This document shows, piece after piece, positions 1 to 8,809 of a stretch of DNA of 24,018 bases (position 1 is the first letter of the stretch; every line of letters begins with the position of its first letter). Below the pieces are notes generated by a model, which saw only the letters and a program-made list of their open reading frames with translations, was not told the DNA's origin and made no database searches. Source of the stretch: JAKFWF01 sp041745515 (GTDB taxonomy: Bacteria; Pseudomonadota; Alphaproteobacteria; Rhizobiales; Hyphomicrobiaceae); contig JBGTIU010000186.1 in NCBI GenBank assembly GCA_041745515.1, forward strand, positions 1 through 24,018. Direction: 5' to 3'. The position numbers were made by a program, and so were the translations under genes.

Positions 1-1941
1 GAAGCTGTGCTGGCCGAGCCCGCAACCATGGCCGCAAAGGACGAGGCCGTGACGACGGCGCGTCAATGCCTTGAGCAGGCGCGTCTCAACGCAGAGCAAC
101 TGAAGTACCTCGACAGCGACATCGCGGCGAAACAGACGGCGCACGATCAGGGTCGGCAGAGCCTCGAGCGTCTGCGCGGTGCCATCGACGAGCTGCAGGC
201 ATTGCAGACCGGGCTGTTGGCTGATCGCCATGTCGAGGCTTGTGCTGCTCTGGCAGTCGCCGACCTCGATAAGAGGCTGGTGGAGCTTCGGGGCCGGCGC
301 AGTAAGGGCCAGGCCGAGATTGCGATGCTGCGCGCAGCGATGACCGCGCGCGATCAGCTAGTGCGACGCGACGAGGCGAACGAAAAACGAGCCGGCCTGG
401 CGCGACTGCTCAAGGCGACGCGCGAGCACGCGCAGCGGTTGGCCGAAATAGACGCCGCGCTCGCAGCCCAGCCAATGACTGACGAGCGGTTCCACGCCTT
501 ACGCCGGCAGGCGGAGAAAGTCGACGCGTTGCAGGCGCGGGTAGACGCAAGTGCGCCGCATGTTCGCATCGACTACCTGAAAAGCGCAGATACTTCAGTG
601 CGCATCGCCGGTCTCCAAGTCGCCGATGGCGCAGTGGTTGTCGTGCCGACCGAGATCAGATTCGACATTGACGGCGTCGGCAGCATGACGGTGACATCGG
701 CGGCGACCTCGGACAGTGCCATCGAACTCGCCCGGTGCGGTAGCGCGTTTGCGGCGGCGCTCGCCCAAATCGGTGTCGCGAACCTGGCGGCGGCGGAAGC
801 TGGCCATGCAGCCCGGCGTGTGCTGCTCGACGAGCGCATCGCGGTCGCAGCGCTGCTAACGGCGATGGCACCTGCAGGCGTTGCAGAGGTTGAGCAGTTG
901 CTGCATTGCGCTCAAGCTGCAGTGACCGCGATTGCGCCTGGCGTTGAAGGCGAGTTGCCGACGGCAACGCGCTGCGAGCTCGCAACGCGATTGAACGAGC
1001 TCGTGTCGACGATGAGCCGCCTGGACGGTGATGAGCAGTCGGCTCAGCTCACATTGCGTGCAACGTCGAACCGGGCCGCCTCGGCCGACGCGCGCATCGC
1101 GGCGGCTCAATCACGACTGTCCGTGGTGACGGCGGCACTGCCGCCGGAGACCGAGCGTACGGCATCGCTGCGCGCTGCAATCAATGCGATCGCGGATTTC
1201 GAGAAGGCCTTACACGCGGTCGTGCTCGAACGCTCGGCATTGGCCCCGAACGTACCTGATACGGCAGCTATGGCGAATCTGCGCCAGACTTTGATCACGG
1301 CGGAGGCTGCAAAGCTCGACGCCGAGCGTGGCCTGCAGCAGATCCGCCTTGACATCAAAGGCCTTGAGGTCGCGCTTGCCCGTGACCGTTACGACGGCGT
1401 CGAGGCAACGGTCAACGAGGCGGAAGAAGCTCTCAAGCAGTCCCAGACCCGCGTCGCAGCGTTCGAACGCGAGGTAGCGAGCCTGCTGCTTCTCCAACGG
1501 CTGCTCGTTGAAGAGGCCGCATCGCGTCGCGCCCAACTCCTCAAGCCGGTGGTCGAGCGGTTGGAAGCGTACGGCCGGCAGGTGTTTCCCGGGGCGCAGT
1601 TTATGCTCGACGGTCAACTGGTGGTGCGAGGCATACAGCGCCACGAGCGGCATGATGAGGGTGAGCGCCTGAGCGACGGCACGCGGGAACAACTCGCCGT
1701 GCTGGTGCGGATTGCTTACGCTCGGCTACTCGCCGACCGGGGCGAGCCATTGCCGTTAGTCCTCGACGATGCGCTTGTCTACTCGGACGACAGCCGCCTG
1801 GCAGCGATGTTTGATGCGCTGGCTCTGGCGGCGCAGCGACATCAAGTGGTGGTACTGACCTGCCACGAGCAGCGTTTCGTCGGCCTGTCGGAGGCACGCG
1901 GCGGCAGGCTCGCGACGCTCGCGCCGTGGCGCCCGGACTGA
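1..1941 (+). CDS. YhaN-like coiled-coil AAA ATPase, C-terminal part (5' truncated by window)
   Basis: The frame is open from base 1, so the real start lies upstream and about 646 residues are visible. Most of the protein is Ala/Glu/Arg/Leu-rich heptad-like sequence with long helices, as in SMC/Rad50-type arms. Counting from the GTG at 7, the C-terminal ATPase half has an ABC-type signature LSDGTREQ near residue 555, a Walker B strand LPLVLDDA near 582-589 with two acidic residues, and a switch-histidine motif TCHE near 618. The P-loop must lie in the missing N-terminus. This order fits YhaN-like ATPases, which usually pair with a YhaO-type metallophosphoesterase and are thought to act in DNA end processing. 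That partner, if present, is off the left edge. The gene converges on the bactofilin gene with a 7-base gap. The family call is firm at the level of SMC/RecF/YhaN-like ATPase; the exact function is inferred. Confidence 0.8.
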   Translation, partial: EAVLAEPATMAAKDEAVTTARQCLEQARLNAEQLKYLDSDIAAKQTAHDQGRQSLERLRGAIDELQALQTGLLADRHVEACAALAVADLDKRLVELRGRRSKGQAEIAMLRAAMTARDQLVRRDEANEKRAGLARLLKATREHAQRLAEIDAALAAQPMTDERFHALRRQAEKVDALQARVDASAPHVRIDYLKSADTSVRIAGLQVADGAVVVVPTEIRFDIDGVGSMTVTSAATSDSAIELARCGSAFAAALAQIGVANLAAAEAGHAARRVLLDERIAVAALLTAMAPAGVAEVEQLLHCAQAAVTAIAPGVEGELPTATRCELATRLNELVSTMSRLDGDEQSAQLTLRATSNRAASADARIAAAQSRLSVVTAALPPETERTASLRAAINAIADFEKALHAVVLERSALAPNVPDTAAMANLRQTLITAEAAKLDAERGLQQIRLDIKGLEVALARDRYDGVEATVNEAEEALKQSQTRVAAFEREVASLLLLQRLLVEEAASRRAQLLKPVVERLEAYGRQVFPGAQFMLDGQLVVRGIQRHERHDEGERLSDGTREQLAVLVRIAYARLLADRGEPLPLVLDDALVYSDDSRLAAMFDALALAAQRHQVVVLTCHEQRFVGLSEARGGRLATLAPWRPD

Positions 1942-1948
1942 CGGCGTC

Positions 1949-2416
1949 TCATCCTGAAACAGGCAACGGGATACCACTGCCGTTTGAACTCTCGGGACGG
2001 ACGACGCCGGCAGTCGGATCTTCCGAGCGGCGGGATTTGCCTTCGAAGAATGCGCCCTGCTCGATGGCAAGCGTCTGATGGTAGATGTCGCCGTCGACAT
2101 GACTTGATGACTGCAGCATCACCTTGCGGCCGCGGATCGACCCCATCACATGTCCTCGAACGACGATCTCCTCGGCGACTATGCTGCCGGTGATCTTGGC
2201 TTTCTCACCGATAACGATGTGCGAGCTGTGAATATCCCCCTGCACTTCGCCATCGATCTGAACCTCGCCCTTGGACACGAGATTGCCCAGAATTGTGAGA
2301 TCAGGACCAATCACCGAAGGGGCCGCTCGATCGCCTACTCGAACCGGCGTCGTCAGAGGGCGCACACTCGACGCTTGCGGCAGTGCCGGAGGTGTTGCGG
2401 GGTTCGCGAAGCTCAT
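1949..2416 (-). CDS. bactofilin family polymer-forming cytoskeletal protein
   Basis: A 155-residue protein with a short Pro-rich N-terminal tail (1-35), a bactofilin (DUF583) beta-helix core at about 36-127, and a disordered polar C-terminal tail. The core shows the repeated short beta-rungs of the family: DLTILGNLVSKGEVQIDGEVQGD, split by Gly turns, then VIGEKAKITGSIVAEEIVVRG. Bactofilins self-assemble without nucleotide into filaments on the cytoplasmic face of the inner membrane and scaffold cell-wall or stalk enzymes. The frame is open up to 2782, but I chose the ATG at 2416 because an AAGGTGG ribosome binding site sits 4 bases upstream and the family normally starts just ahead of the core. 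The M23 peptidase gene often found beside alphaproteobacterial bactofilins is not in the window. The protein call is firm; the role in shape is family knowledge. Confidence 0.9.
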   Translation of the reverse strand: MSFANPATPPALPQASSVRPLTTPVRVGDRAAPSVIGPDLTILGNLVSKGEVQIDGEVQGDIHSSHIVIGEKAKITGSIVAEEIVVRGHVMGSIRGRKVMLQSSSHVDGDIYHQTLAIEQGAFFEGKSRRSEDPTAGVVRPESSNGSGIPLPVSG

Positions 2417-2952
2417 GGGTCCACCTTCGGTTGCGGATTTTCTGGACGTGAAATTCGATAACATAAAGGTTCTGTCTCCCCAAAACGCCCGCGTGACGTG
2501 GTGCTGGATGCGTGGGGCAACCTCGGCCGTCATCACAACGGTTGGAGTTCTACTTGCCTGCCCAGCCGTTGCATAGCTGGCATCTGTCAACATTGCGGCC
2601 AAAATCATGCAGTGTGGCAAAAAATCGTGAAGAAATACGCGCCCGAATCCCGCGAAGCGCTTGGCCCCGCACAGACACGAGATTGCGGTCACGTTTTCAA
2701 AGCCTTCGCAGGCTGGCCAGCTCGAGCGGCTCGCTCTCGTCACATATAGCCACAAAATCAGGAGCTGGTTGGTTGTCGTCAACCTTGGAGCGAGAGCCTT
2801 TCTTTTGACGCTTTTGCGCTAGCTTTTGACTACGGGCACGAATCCGGGACAAGAGGTCAGGTGTTCGCACGAACTGACGTTCGTTCGCGCCGCAGAACTA
2901 TACGATTGCTCTGCGGTTTTGGCTTCGATCTCGGCAAAATGGGATAGCGCGG
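2417..2952. other. long intergenic region, probably non-coding
   Basis: This 536-base stretch separates the divergent bactofilin and AsmA-like genes. Open frames exist on both strands but none has a recognisable protein, a good ribosome binding site or family-like composition. Composition is locally less GC-rich than the flanking genes around 2455-2480 and 2610-2640. On the plus strand, the octamer CTTTTGAC occurs twice (2802-2809 and 2823-2830), giving two possible -35 elements, and an inverted repeat lies at 2891-2917. I see no tRNA-like or clear structured RNA, though a small RNA cannot be excluded by eye. Confidence 0.5.
2802..2917 (+). promoter_or_regulatory. candidate promoter and operator region for the AsmA-like gene
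   Basis: Two TTGAC-type -35 candidates start at 2805 and 2826 within repeated CTTTTGAC octamers. Downstream, CCGCAGA (2891-2897) and TCTGCGG (2911-2917) form a perfect 7-bp inverted repeat around a 13-base centre containing CTATAC (2899-2904), which could serve as a -10 element. The GTG start is at 2953, so a transcript from here would have a short leader. None of the -35/-10 pairings is optimal in both boxes, so this is a candidate only. Confidence 0.25.
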
Positions 2953-5900
2953 GTGGAGACACAGAGGCGGAAATCAAGCCCGGCCCGTCGCCTTGCCGGA
3001 CCGCATCGGCGGCCGCATGTGCTTTCGCGCGCAGGTGCTGTTTTGTCCGCCGTTGGACGTCCTTGTTTGCTCGGCGCCAAACTTATGCTGCCTCTGGTGA
3101 TTCTGGCAGGGCTCGGGATTGCCGGCCTATACGTCCGACTGCTCAATGGACCAGTTTCACTGCAGTTCCTGGCCAGCCCGATCAGCCGCAGCATTGCCAG
3201 CGAATTGCCAGGCGTCACGGTCGCAATAGAAGATGCCCTCGTCCGCCTGACCGACACCGGCAGCATCGAGTTTCGCCTACGCAATGTGAGGTTTACCGAT
3301 TCCGACGCCGCGCCAGTGGCAGTGGCGCCGTTGGCGGCCATCAGTCTAAGCACATCGGCCCTCTGGTCGGGGCGCCTGGCACCGGACAAGGTGGTGTTGA
3401 TCGAGCCTCGCCTGCTGTTGGTTTACGGCGAAGGCGGGGGTCTCAGCGTCAGTTTCGCAAATCAACGGACCCAGACCGAGCAGAATGCCGCCAACTCCGG
3501 CAGCTCCGCTTTGGTAAAGCCCGGCGTCGCTGACACTGCGGCACCTGAACCCGATGATATGGCGATTTCGCTGCGCAGAATCGATTTGGCGCGGCTGATC
3601 GCGGAGGCAGCGCAGCGCGCCCGGCAGGGCTCAGGGACTTCGTACTACCTGCGCGAAATCGGCGTTCGTAACGCCACGGTGGTGCTCGATCGGGGCGGAC
3701 GGCAGACCTTGTGGACGGTGATCGAAGGCGACGTCGATCTTGAGCACAAGAAGCGTCGGAGCACGATCTCCGGCACGATGACCGTTGCAAATCCGTCGGG
3801 ACCCTGGGGCCTTAGCTTCCGCATCGAAGAACAGGAGAAAGCTCGGACCATTGCGCTCGAAGCATCAATCAGAGAATTCGTGCCCCGCGGGCTGGCCAGT
3901 ACCTTGCCTGAACTAGCGGTATTGTCGATCCTGGACGCACCCGTGTCGGGCGACGCCAAGTTGCAACTTGGGGCGAACGGCGATCTTATCAGTGCTGCTC
4001 TGCAACTTGACCTTGGCGCCGGTACTGTCCTGTTCCCGGCGCTTGAGGACCGGCCGCTGCCGGTCGACGGCGGTCGATTGTTGTTGACCTATGATCCGAC
4101 TTTGCGCCGGCTCGATATCGCACCATCGACGCTGCAGTGGAGCCAGGGGCATGCCACGATTGCCGGTTCGATTGCCGGCGAAACGAGCGCCAACGGCAAA
4201 TCGCGCTGGTCGGTCGATCTACGCACCATTGATGGACAGCTTTCGGCGGAGGAGTTTCGCGTGCCTCCTGTCGCGATCGACGAGCTGGTTGTACGCGGCT
4301 ACTACGGGCACGACGATGGTATTTTCACTTTGACGCAAGCGCTCGCTCGTGCCGGCGGGGCGCGCATAGAAGCAACCGGCGACTTTGTTGCCCGATCCGG
4401 TCAGCAGACGCTTCGCCTCGACGGGCGCATGGGTCCGATGCCGGCGGCGACAGTCAAGGCGATCTGGCCGCGGCTGCTGGCCCCCGGAGCGCGCCGCTGG
4501 GTCGGCAGGCAAGTGACGCGCGGAAACCTCGTCAGTGGAGCGTTTCGTGTCGCCTTGAGCGGCGGGCTGGATCGCACGTCTGCCGGCGCGCCAGATAGTC
4601 GACGCGTCTCTGTTACCATGGAGGCCGCCGATCTTGCCTTCGTGCCAGCCAAGAGCCTGGCGCCGATAGAAGCACCCCGTGCCTTGCTCCGCCTCGAAGG
4701 AGACGGGCTCGAAATCTCGATACCCGACGGCAGCGCGCAGGTGCAGGCTGGCCGCAGACTTAACTTGCGCACCGGCCGGTTGCTCGCAACCGATGTCTAT
4801 GGCGAGCGAACTCTGGGCGAGATTACATTCAGAGCACAGGGCCCCGTGATGGCCGCCATCGATGTGCTCGAACAGGAGAGCATGGGGATTGGGCCGATCG
4901 CTTCAGGACTTGGCGGCGATACCATTGAGGGCAGAGTCGAGGGACAGTTCAAGATCAGTCTGCCACTGATCCGCGGCGTCGACACCAGCGATGTCAAGAT
5001 CGAAGGCAAGGCCAAAGTCACCGATGCCCGTGCCAAGCAGGTGCTAGGTGCTTATGACGTGCAGGGCGCGACGATTACTGTCGATATTGGTGAGAAGGCG
5101 GTCGACGCGAGCGGGCAACTGCTGATCGGCGGCGTTGCGGCTAAACTGTTCTGGCAGCGCGGTCTCGGAGCAATGGGGGACAAGCAGCAGCCGCTACGAG
5201 TGACGGCGAACCTCGACGCTTCGGACCGTGCGCAGCTGGGGCTCGATCTTAATCATTTGGTTGTGGGCGATGTTCCGGTCGAGTTCACCATTGGCAAGGG
5301 CGCGCGCGGAGAGCAGTTGGTCAAGGTTCGTGCCGATCTTTCAGGCGCGGAACTCGTGCTCGACCATTTGCCCTGGCGCAAACCCCCCGGCCGACAGGCA
5401 ATTTTACAGTTCGACGTCGCACGTGGGGGCATTCACAAGACGGAACTGCAGAATTTCAGGCTTGTCGGAGAAGACATTACGGTGGATGGCTGGCTGGCGC
5501 TCGATGCAAAGGCGCGGCTCGTGGAATTTCATCTACCGGAATTCACGATCAACGTGGTTTCTCGGGTGGAACTGCAAGGTGTGTTGCGCCCAGACAATAT
5601 CTGGGATGTCAAACTCAAGGGTGCGACCTGGGATGGACGGGAATTCTTCCGTTCCCTGTTCTCCGTCGGCCAAGCCAACGATAAGCAAGTGGTGCGTAAA
5701 GATCAGCCCGGCCTCGATCTCAAGGCCGATATTGATACGGTGATTGGCCATGCCGATGTCTCGTTGCGGGCATTAAGAGTGCAGATGGGACGACGAAGCG
5801 GTAAGCTGACAAGTTTGATTGCGCGCGGCAACGTCGATGGCGGCAAGCCGGTCGAGATTGGTCTGCAAACGACGGTCAACGAACCCCGCAAACTGGTTGT

Positions 5901-6666
5901 GCGAACGGATGACGCGGGGCAAGCCTTCAGGCTTGCCGGCTTCTATCCGAACATGCAAGGCGGACAATTGCGGCTCGAAGTCAATCTCGATGGCCGTGGT
6001 CCAGCAGAGAAAACCGGCGTGCTGGCCGTGGACGGCTTCAGCATTCTCGGCGACCCGATTGTCAGCGAGGTGCTGCAATCGCCGGACGAGCAGCGCAGTT
6101 CGATGGAAGCCGGAAAACGGCCGCAACGGCGCATTGAGCGCGAGTCCGTAGAATTTTACTGGATGCGCGCGCCGTTTTCGGTCGGCCATGGGCAATTTGT
6201 GCTGGATGATGCGGAAATGCGTGGGCCGCTCGTTGGTGCAAGGCTCAGGGGCAAGGCCGATTTCAAGACTCGAGGGATCGACGTCGGTGGGACTTACATA
6301 CCGCTGCAGGGGTTGAACGCCGCTCTCGGCGCTATCCCGGGGCTTGGCCAGTTGCTGGCTGGCTCAAAGGGGGAGGGGATGCTCGGGATCACTTTCCGTA
6401 TTGTCGGTCCGATGGCCCAGCCTCAGGTTATCGTCAATCCGTTGTCGATGGTCGCGCCCGGCATCTTCCGCGAGATGTTCCAGATGACGACGCAAAACCC
6501 ACGCGTTATCCCGCGTGACGAGAAACCAGCGGTGGAGCAAAAACCAAGAATTCAGGCCCTCCCCAAGGGAGGCGATGCGGTGCGTTCACCTGCCGCTGTG
6601 TCGGTGCCGCGCGCGCAGCCGGAAGTTGGGGGCGCCTGGTCATCCGATGTTACGCGCAGCAAATAG
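2953..6666 (+). CDS. AsmA-like / DUF3971 (YhdP-type) large envelope protein
   Basis: A 1237-residue protein. A basic cytoplasmic leader (1-44, Arg-rich) precedes one hydrophobic segment at about 45-62, and the rest is a long periplasmic beta-rich region of repeated Gly/Asp-rich strands with no Cys-rich or catalytic motif. The C-terminal section, with PGLGQLLAGSKGEG and IVNPLSMVAPGIFREMF, is typical of alphaproteobacterial AsmA_2/DUF3971 proteins. The family is related to TamB and YhdP, hydrophobic-groove proteins that bridge inner and outer membranes and carry phospholipids. That role is family knowledge, not shown here. The start is GTG at 2953; ATG at 3085, directly before the membrane segment, is the main alternative. 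The C-terminal tail (about 1180-1237) is Pro/Lys/Arg-rich and probably disordered. It is transcribed alone, divergent from the bactofilin gene. Confidence 0.85.
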   Translation: METQRRKSSPARRLAGPHRRPHVLSRAGAVLSAVGRPCLLGAKLMLPLVILAGLGIAGLYVRLLNGPVSLQFLASPISRSIASELPGVTVAIEDALVRLTDTGSIEFRLRNVRFTDSDAAPVAVAPLAAISLSTSALWSGRLAPDKVVLIEPRLLLVYGEGGGLSVSFANQRTQTEQNAANSGSSALVKPGVADTAAPEPDDMAISLRRIDLARLIAEAAQRARQGSGTSYYLREIGVRNATVVLDRGGRQTLWTVIEGDVDLEHKKRRSTISGTMTVANPSGPWGLSFRIEEQEKARTIALEASIREFVPRGLASTLPELAVLSILDAPVSGDAKLQLGANGDLISAALQLDLGAGTVLFPALEDRPLPVDGGRLLLTYDPTLRRLDIAPSTLQWSQGHATIAGSIAGETSANGKSRWSVDLRTIDGQLSAEEFRVPPVAIDELVVRGYYGHDDGIFTLTQALARAGGARIEATGDFVARSGQQTLRLDGRMGPMPAATVKAIWPRLLAPGARRWVGRQVTRGNLVSGAFRVALSGGLDRTSAGAPDSRRVSVTMEAADLAFVPAKSLAPIEAPRALLRLEGDGLEISIPDGSAQVQAGRRLNLRTGRLLATDVYGERTLGEITFRAQGPVMAAIDVLEQESMGIGPIASGLGGDTIEGRVEGQFKISLPLIRGVDTSDVKIEGKAKVTDARAKQVLGAYDVQGATITVDIGEKAVDASGQLLIGGVAAKLFWQRGLGAMGDKQQPLRVTANLDASDRAQLGLDLNHLVVGDVPVEFTIGKGARGEQLVKVRADLSGAELVLDHLPWRKPPGRQAILQFDVARGGIHKTELQNFRLVGEDITVDGWLALDAKARLVEFHLPEFTINVVSRVELQGVLRPDNIWDVKLKGATWDGREFFRSLFSVGQANDKQVVRKDQPGLDLKADIDTVIGHADVSLRALRVQMGRRSGKLTSLIARGNVDGGKPVEIGLQTTVNEPRKLVVRTDDAGQAFRLAGFYPNMQGGQLRLEVNLDGRGPAEKTGVLAVDGFSILGDPIVSEVLQSPDEQRSSMEAGKRPQRRIERESVEFYWMRAPFSVGHGQFVLDDAEMRGPLVGARLRGKADFKTRGIDVGGTYIPLQGLNAALGAIPGLGQLLAGSKGEGMLGITFRIVGPMAQPQVIVNPLSMVAPGIFREMFQMTTQNPRVIPRDEKPAVEQKPRIQALPKGGDAVRSPAAVSVPRAQPEVGGAWSSDVTRSK

Positions 6667-6749
6667 TAACTGCGATCGCCATTTGCACGGGTGGGCCATG
6701 CGCTCACGCACTACCAGCTATGACAAAGGGCAAAAAAGTTCAAAAAAAT

Positions 6750-6776
6750 GGGACGGAAATCTGGATCCCGAACGTT
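6750..6776 (+). promoter_or_regulatory. candidate EcfG (general stress) promoter
   Basis: GGGAC at 6750-6754 and CGTT at 6773-6776 are separated by 18 bases. This resembles the alphaproteobacterial EcfG consensus, GGAAC then CGTT about 17-18 bases later, with one mismatch in the -35 box. The position suits a leader of about 55 bases ahead of the small secreted protein gene at 6837. It lies just downstream of an A-rich patch (6731-6748). A single match of this kind can occur by chance. Confidence 0.3.
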
Positions 6777-6836
6777 AGTTTACCAGTTAGCAGTCACTCC
6801 ACGTGTTCTGAATTGTCAACGGAGGTAGGAGGACCA

Positions 6837-7145
6837 ATGAAGCGGTTAACTGGATTATTGATGGCCGCGCTGATGGCGGGTGCGCTCACCTTCGCGCCGG
6901 TCGACAGAGCGGAAGCGCGCGGTCGTGGCATCGGGCTGGGAATCGCCGGCGCCATAATCGGCTCGGCCTTGATTGCCGGCGCCTATCACCATGGCTATCA
7001 TCGCCGTCACTACCGTAGCCACTACTATGAGCCGAACTACTACTATTACAGCAGGCCGCGCTATGTTTATGGCGGCCTCGGCTACTACCCGAGGCATCAC
7101 CGGCATCACCGGCGCCATCACAGGTGGCACGGTCATCGCTGGTGA
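6837..7145 (+). CDS. small secreted His/Tyr/Arg-rich protein
   Basis: A 102-residue protein with a clear signal peptide: basic MKRL, a hydrophobic Leu/Ala/Met core to about residue 20, and probable signal-peptidase I cleavage after AEA near residue 29. The mature part has a short Gly/Ala/Ile-rich hydrophobic stretch (RGIGLGIAGAIIGSALIAGA, about 32-51) and then a tail dominated by His, Tyr and Arg, with about 13 His and runs such as YYYY and HHRHHRRHH. Comparable secreted small proteins are common in Hyphomicrobiales and mostly uncharacterised; metal binding or surface association is a guess. The ATG at 6837 is chosen over the upstream in-frame ATG at 6720 because a strong GGAGG/AGGAGG site lies at 6822-6832 and the signal peptide begins there. 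It is monocistronic, ended by the hairpin at 7172. Confidence 0.8.
   Translation: MKRLTGLLMAALMAGALTFAPVDRAEARGRGIGLGIAGAIIGSALIAGAYHHGYHRRHYRSHYYEPNYYYYSRPRYVYGGLGYYPRHHRHHRRHHRWHGHRW
7095..7112 (+). repeat. two tandem copies of a 9-base unit within the His-rich tail
   Basis: CATCACCGG occurs twice in direct tandem (7095-7103 and 7104-7112), followed by the degenerate GCCATCACAGG. It encodes the HHR repeats of the small secreted protein. Slippage would add or remove three residues without changing frame. The repeat is very short. Confidence 0.6.
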
Positions 7146-7171
7146 CAGGATTGCCAATCTTAACTTAAGAC

Positions 7172-7214
7172 AGCCGCGGAGACGGTAGATGACCGTCGCC
7201 GCGGCTTCCGTGTT
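7172..7214 (+). terminator. intrinsic-terminator-like hairpin after the secreted protein gene
   Basis: AGCCGCGG-A-GACGGT (7172-7186) pairs with ACCGTC-G-CCGCGGCT (7192-7206). This gives a 14-bp GC-rich stem with one internal mismatch and a 5-base loop, followed on the plus strand by TCCGTGTTTT. The T-run is short. The hairpin lies between the convergent secreted-protein and phosphomannomutase genes and may stop transcription from both sides. Confidence 0.7.
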
Positions 7215-8714
7215 TTAGATTTTCTGATTGTAAGCGCCAATTTCCGGCTGTTTCGATAGTAATTGATCTATATCGGCAAAGATTGCCCGCATGTTTTTTT
7301 CGGAGGTGGGGCTTTCGACCACGACCACGAGCTCGGGCTTGTTGGAAGAGGCACGCACAAGACCCCAAGTCCCGTCTGCCAGCGTGATGCGGACACCGTT
7401 GACGGTCACTAGATCGCGAATCGCCTGCCCGGCGATGGTTGCACCCTGAGCGTGCATCCGCTGATAGTGGGCGATAACCTTTTCGACGACATCGTATTTC
7501 ACTTCATCTTCGCAGTGGGGTGACATAGTTGGCGATTGCCAGGTCTTTGGCAACGCGCGGTGCAGATCGGCCATGCTGCGGCCGCCCGCGCGATCAAGCA
7601 TATCGCATACGGCCATGCCGGAAACCAAGCCGTCATCGTAGCCGCGGCCCAACGGAGGCTGGAAGAAGAAATGACCTGACTTCTCGAAGCCGACCAGCGC
7701 CTTGATCTCGTTCGTGTAGCGCTTCATGTAGCTGTGGCCGGTTTTCCAGTAGACGGTCGATGCGCCGTTGGCTTTGAGAACCGGGTCGGTGGTGAACAAC
7801 CCCGTGGACTTTACATCGGCAACGAACTTTGCGTCGCGGTGGATTGCCGACAAGTCGCGGGCAAGCATGACGCCTACTTTGTCGGCGAAAATCTCGTGAC
7901 CCTCGTTATCGACGACCCCGCAGCGGTCGCCATCGCCGTCGAAGCCGAGACCGACATCGGCCTTGTGCTCAATGACTGCGTGCGCAATTGCATGCAGCAT
8001 TTTCATGTCTTCCGGGTTTGGATTGTAGCGCGGAAAGGAATGGTCAAGCTCAACATCGAGCGGGACCACATCGCAGCCAATTGCCGCAAGAACCTGCGGA
8101 GCAAAAGCGCCGGCTGTGCCGTTGCCGCAGGCCGCGACCACACGCAACCGGCGCGCCAGCTTGGGCCGATCGGCGAGCGAGGCAATATAGCGGTCGGCGA
8201 GATCAGCGATATAGATGTAAGAACCGCCGGCGCGCGTTGCCGACCTGTTGCCGAGAACAATATCCTTGAGTGCTGTCATTTCATCGGGCCCGAAGGTCAT
8301 CGGCCGGTTCATCCCCATCTTGATGCCGGTCCAGCCGTTATCGTTGTGGCTGGCAGTGACCATCGCGACGCCTTCGACGCCAAGCGCGAACTGCGCAAAA
8401 TACGCCATTGGTGATAGTGCCAACCCGATGTCGTGCACCTCCGCACCGCCCGCCAGCAGTCCGGTGATCAGCGCCTGCTTGACGGCGCCCGAATACCAGC
8501 GGAAGTCGTGTCCGACGACAAATCGTTTCGGCACGCCGCGCTGTTCGAATAGGGTCGTCAACCCCAAGCCTATGGCGTTGAGGCCCATCAAGTTGATTTC
8601 TTCCGGAAACAGCCAGCGCGCATCGTACTCGCGAAAGCCTGTAGGCTTGACGAGAGGAATTCGTTCAAAGTCGGCAGTATTGGGTTTGAGGTCGGCACGC
8701 GGCATAGGCAGCAT
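7215..8714 (-). CDS. phosphomannomutase/phosphoglucomutase
   Basis: A 499-residue alpha-D-phosphohexomutase that interconverts hexose 6- and 1-phosphates, feeding GDP-mannose or UDP-glucose to exopolysaccharide, LPS and glycan synthesis in the cytoplasm. All four family signatures are visible: catalytic phosphoserine loop TASHN at 120-124 (Ser122), metal-binding FDGDGDR at 258-264 (Asp259, 261, 263), sugar-specificity loop GFEKSGH at 342-348, and phosphate-binding RASSNKPE at 454-461. The last departs slightly from the usual RxSNTxP. Length is somewhat above the usual 450-470, through insertions in domains 1 and 4. The start at 8714 has an AAAGG site 8 bases upstream; ATG at 8705 is an alternative. 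It is the last gene of a minus-strand series, 95 bases after a retropepsin gene, and ends at the hairpin at 7172-7206. Whether mannose or glucose is preferred cannot be read from the sequence. Confidence 0.93.
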   Translation of the reverse strand: MLPMPRADLKPNTADFERIPLVKPTGFREYDARWLFPEEINLMGLNAIGLGLTTLFEQRGVPKRFVVGHDFRWYSGAVKQALITGLLAGGAEVHDIGLALSPMAYFAQFALGVEGVAMVTASHNDNGWTGIKMGMNRPMTFGPDEMTALKDIVLGNRSATRAGGSYIYIADLADRYIASLADRPKLARRLRVVAACGNGTAGAFAPQVLAAIGCDVVPLDVELDHSFPRYNPNPEDMKMLHAIAHAVIEHKADVGLGFDGDGDRCGVVDNEGHEIFADKVGVMLARDLSAIHRDAKFVADVKSTGLFTTDPVLKANGASTVYWKTGHSYMKRYTNEIKALVGFEKSGHFFFQPPLGRGYDDGLVSGMAVCDMLDRAGGRSMADLHRALPKTWQSPTMSPHCEDEVKYDVVEKVIAHYQRMHAQGATIAGQAIRDLVTVNGVRITLADGTWGLVRASSNKPELVVVVESPTSEKNMRAIFADIDQLLSKQPEIGAYNQKI

Positions 8715-8733
8715 AAGGGCAACCTTTCGTTGG

Positions 8734-8795
8734 CCAATTCTTGATTGGAGGTGTTAGACGATTGTGCGATGTCCGCCAACCATTGCCCTGGTTGG
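8734..8795 (-). other. two inverted repeats in the protease-phosphomannomutase gap
   Basis: CCAACC (8776-8781) and GGTTGG (8790-8795) form a perfect 6-bp stem with an 8-base loop. CCAAT (8734-8738) and ATTGG (8744-8748) form a 5-bp stem with a 5-base loop. Neither is followed by a T-run on the minus strand, so they look more like mRNA structure or protein-binding sites than classic terminators. Confidence 0.35.
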
Positions 8796-8809
8796 AGCAG
8801 GCCGCAATG

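Noticed and set aside
2465..2782. N-terminal extension of the bactofilin frame
   Set aside because: The frame stays open but the sequence is unlike bactofilins, and a proper ribosome binding site precedes the ATG at 2416.
2826..3533. 235-residue plus-strand frame
   Set aside because: It overlaps the AsmA-like gene in another frame, is Arg/Pro/Ser-rich as expected of a GC-rich shadow, and shows no family pattern.
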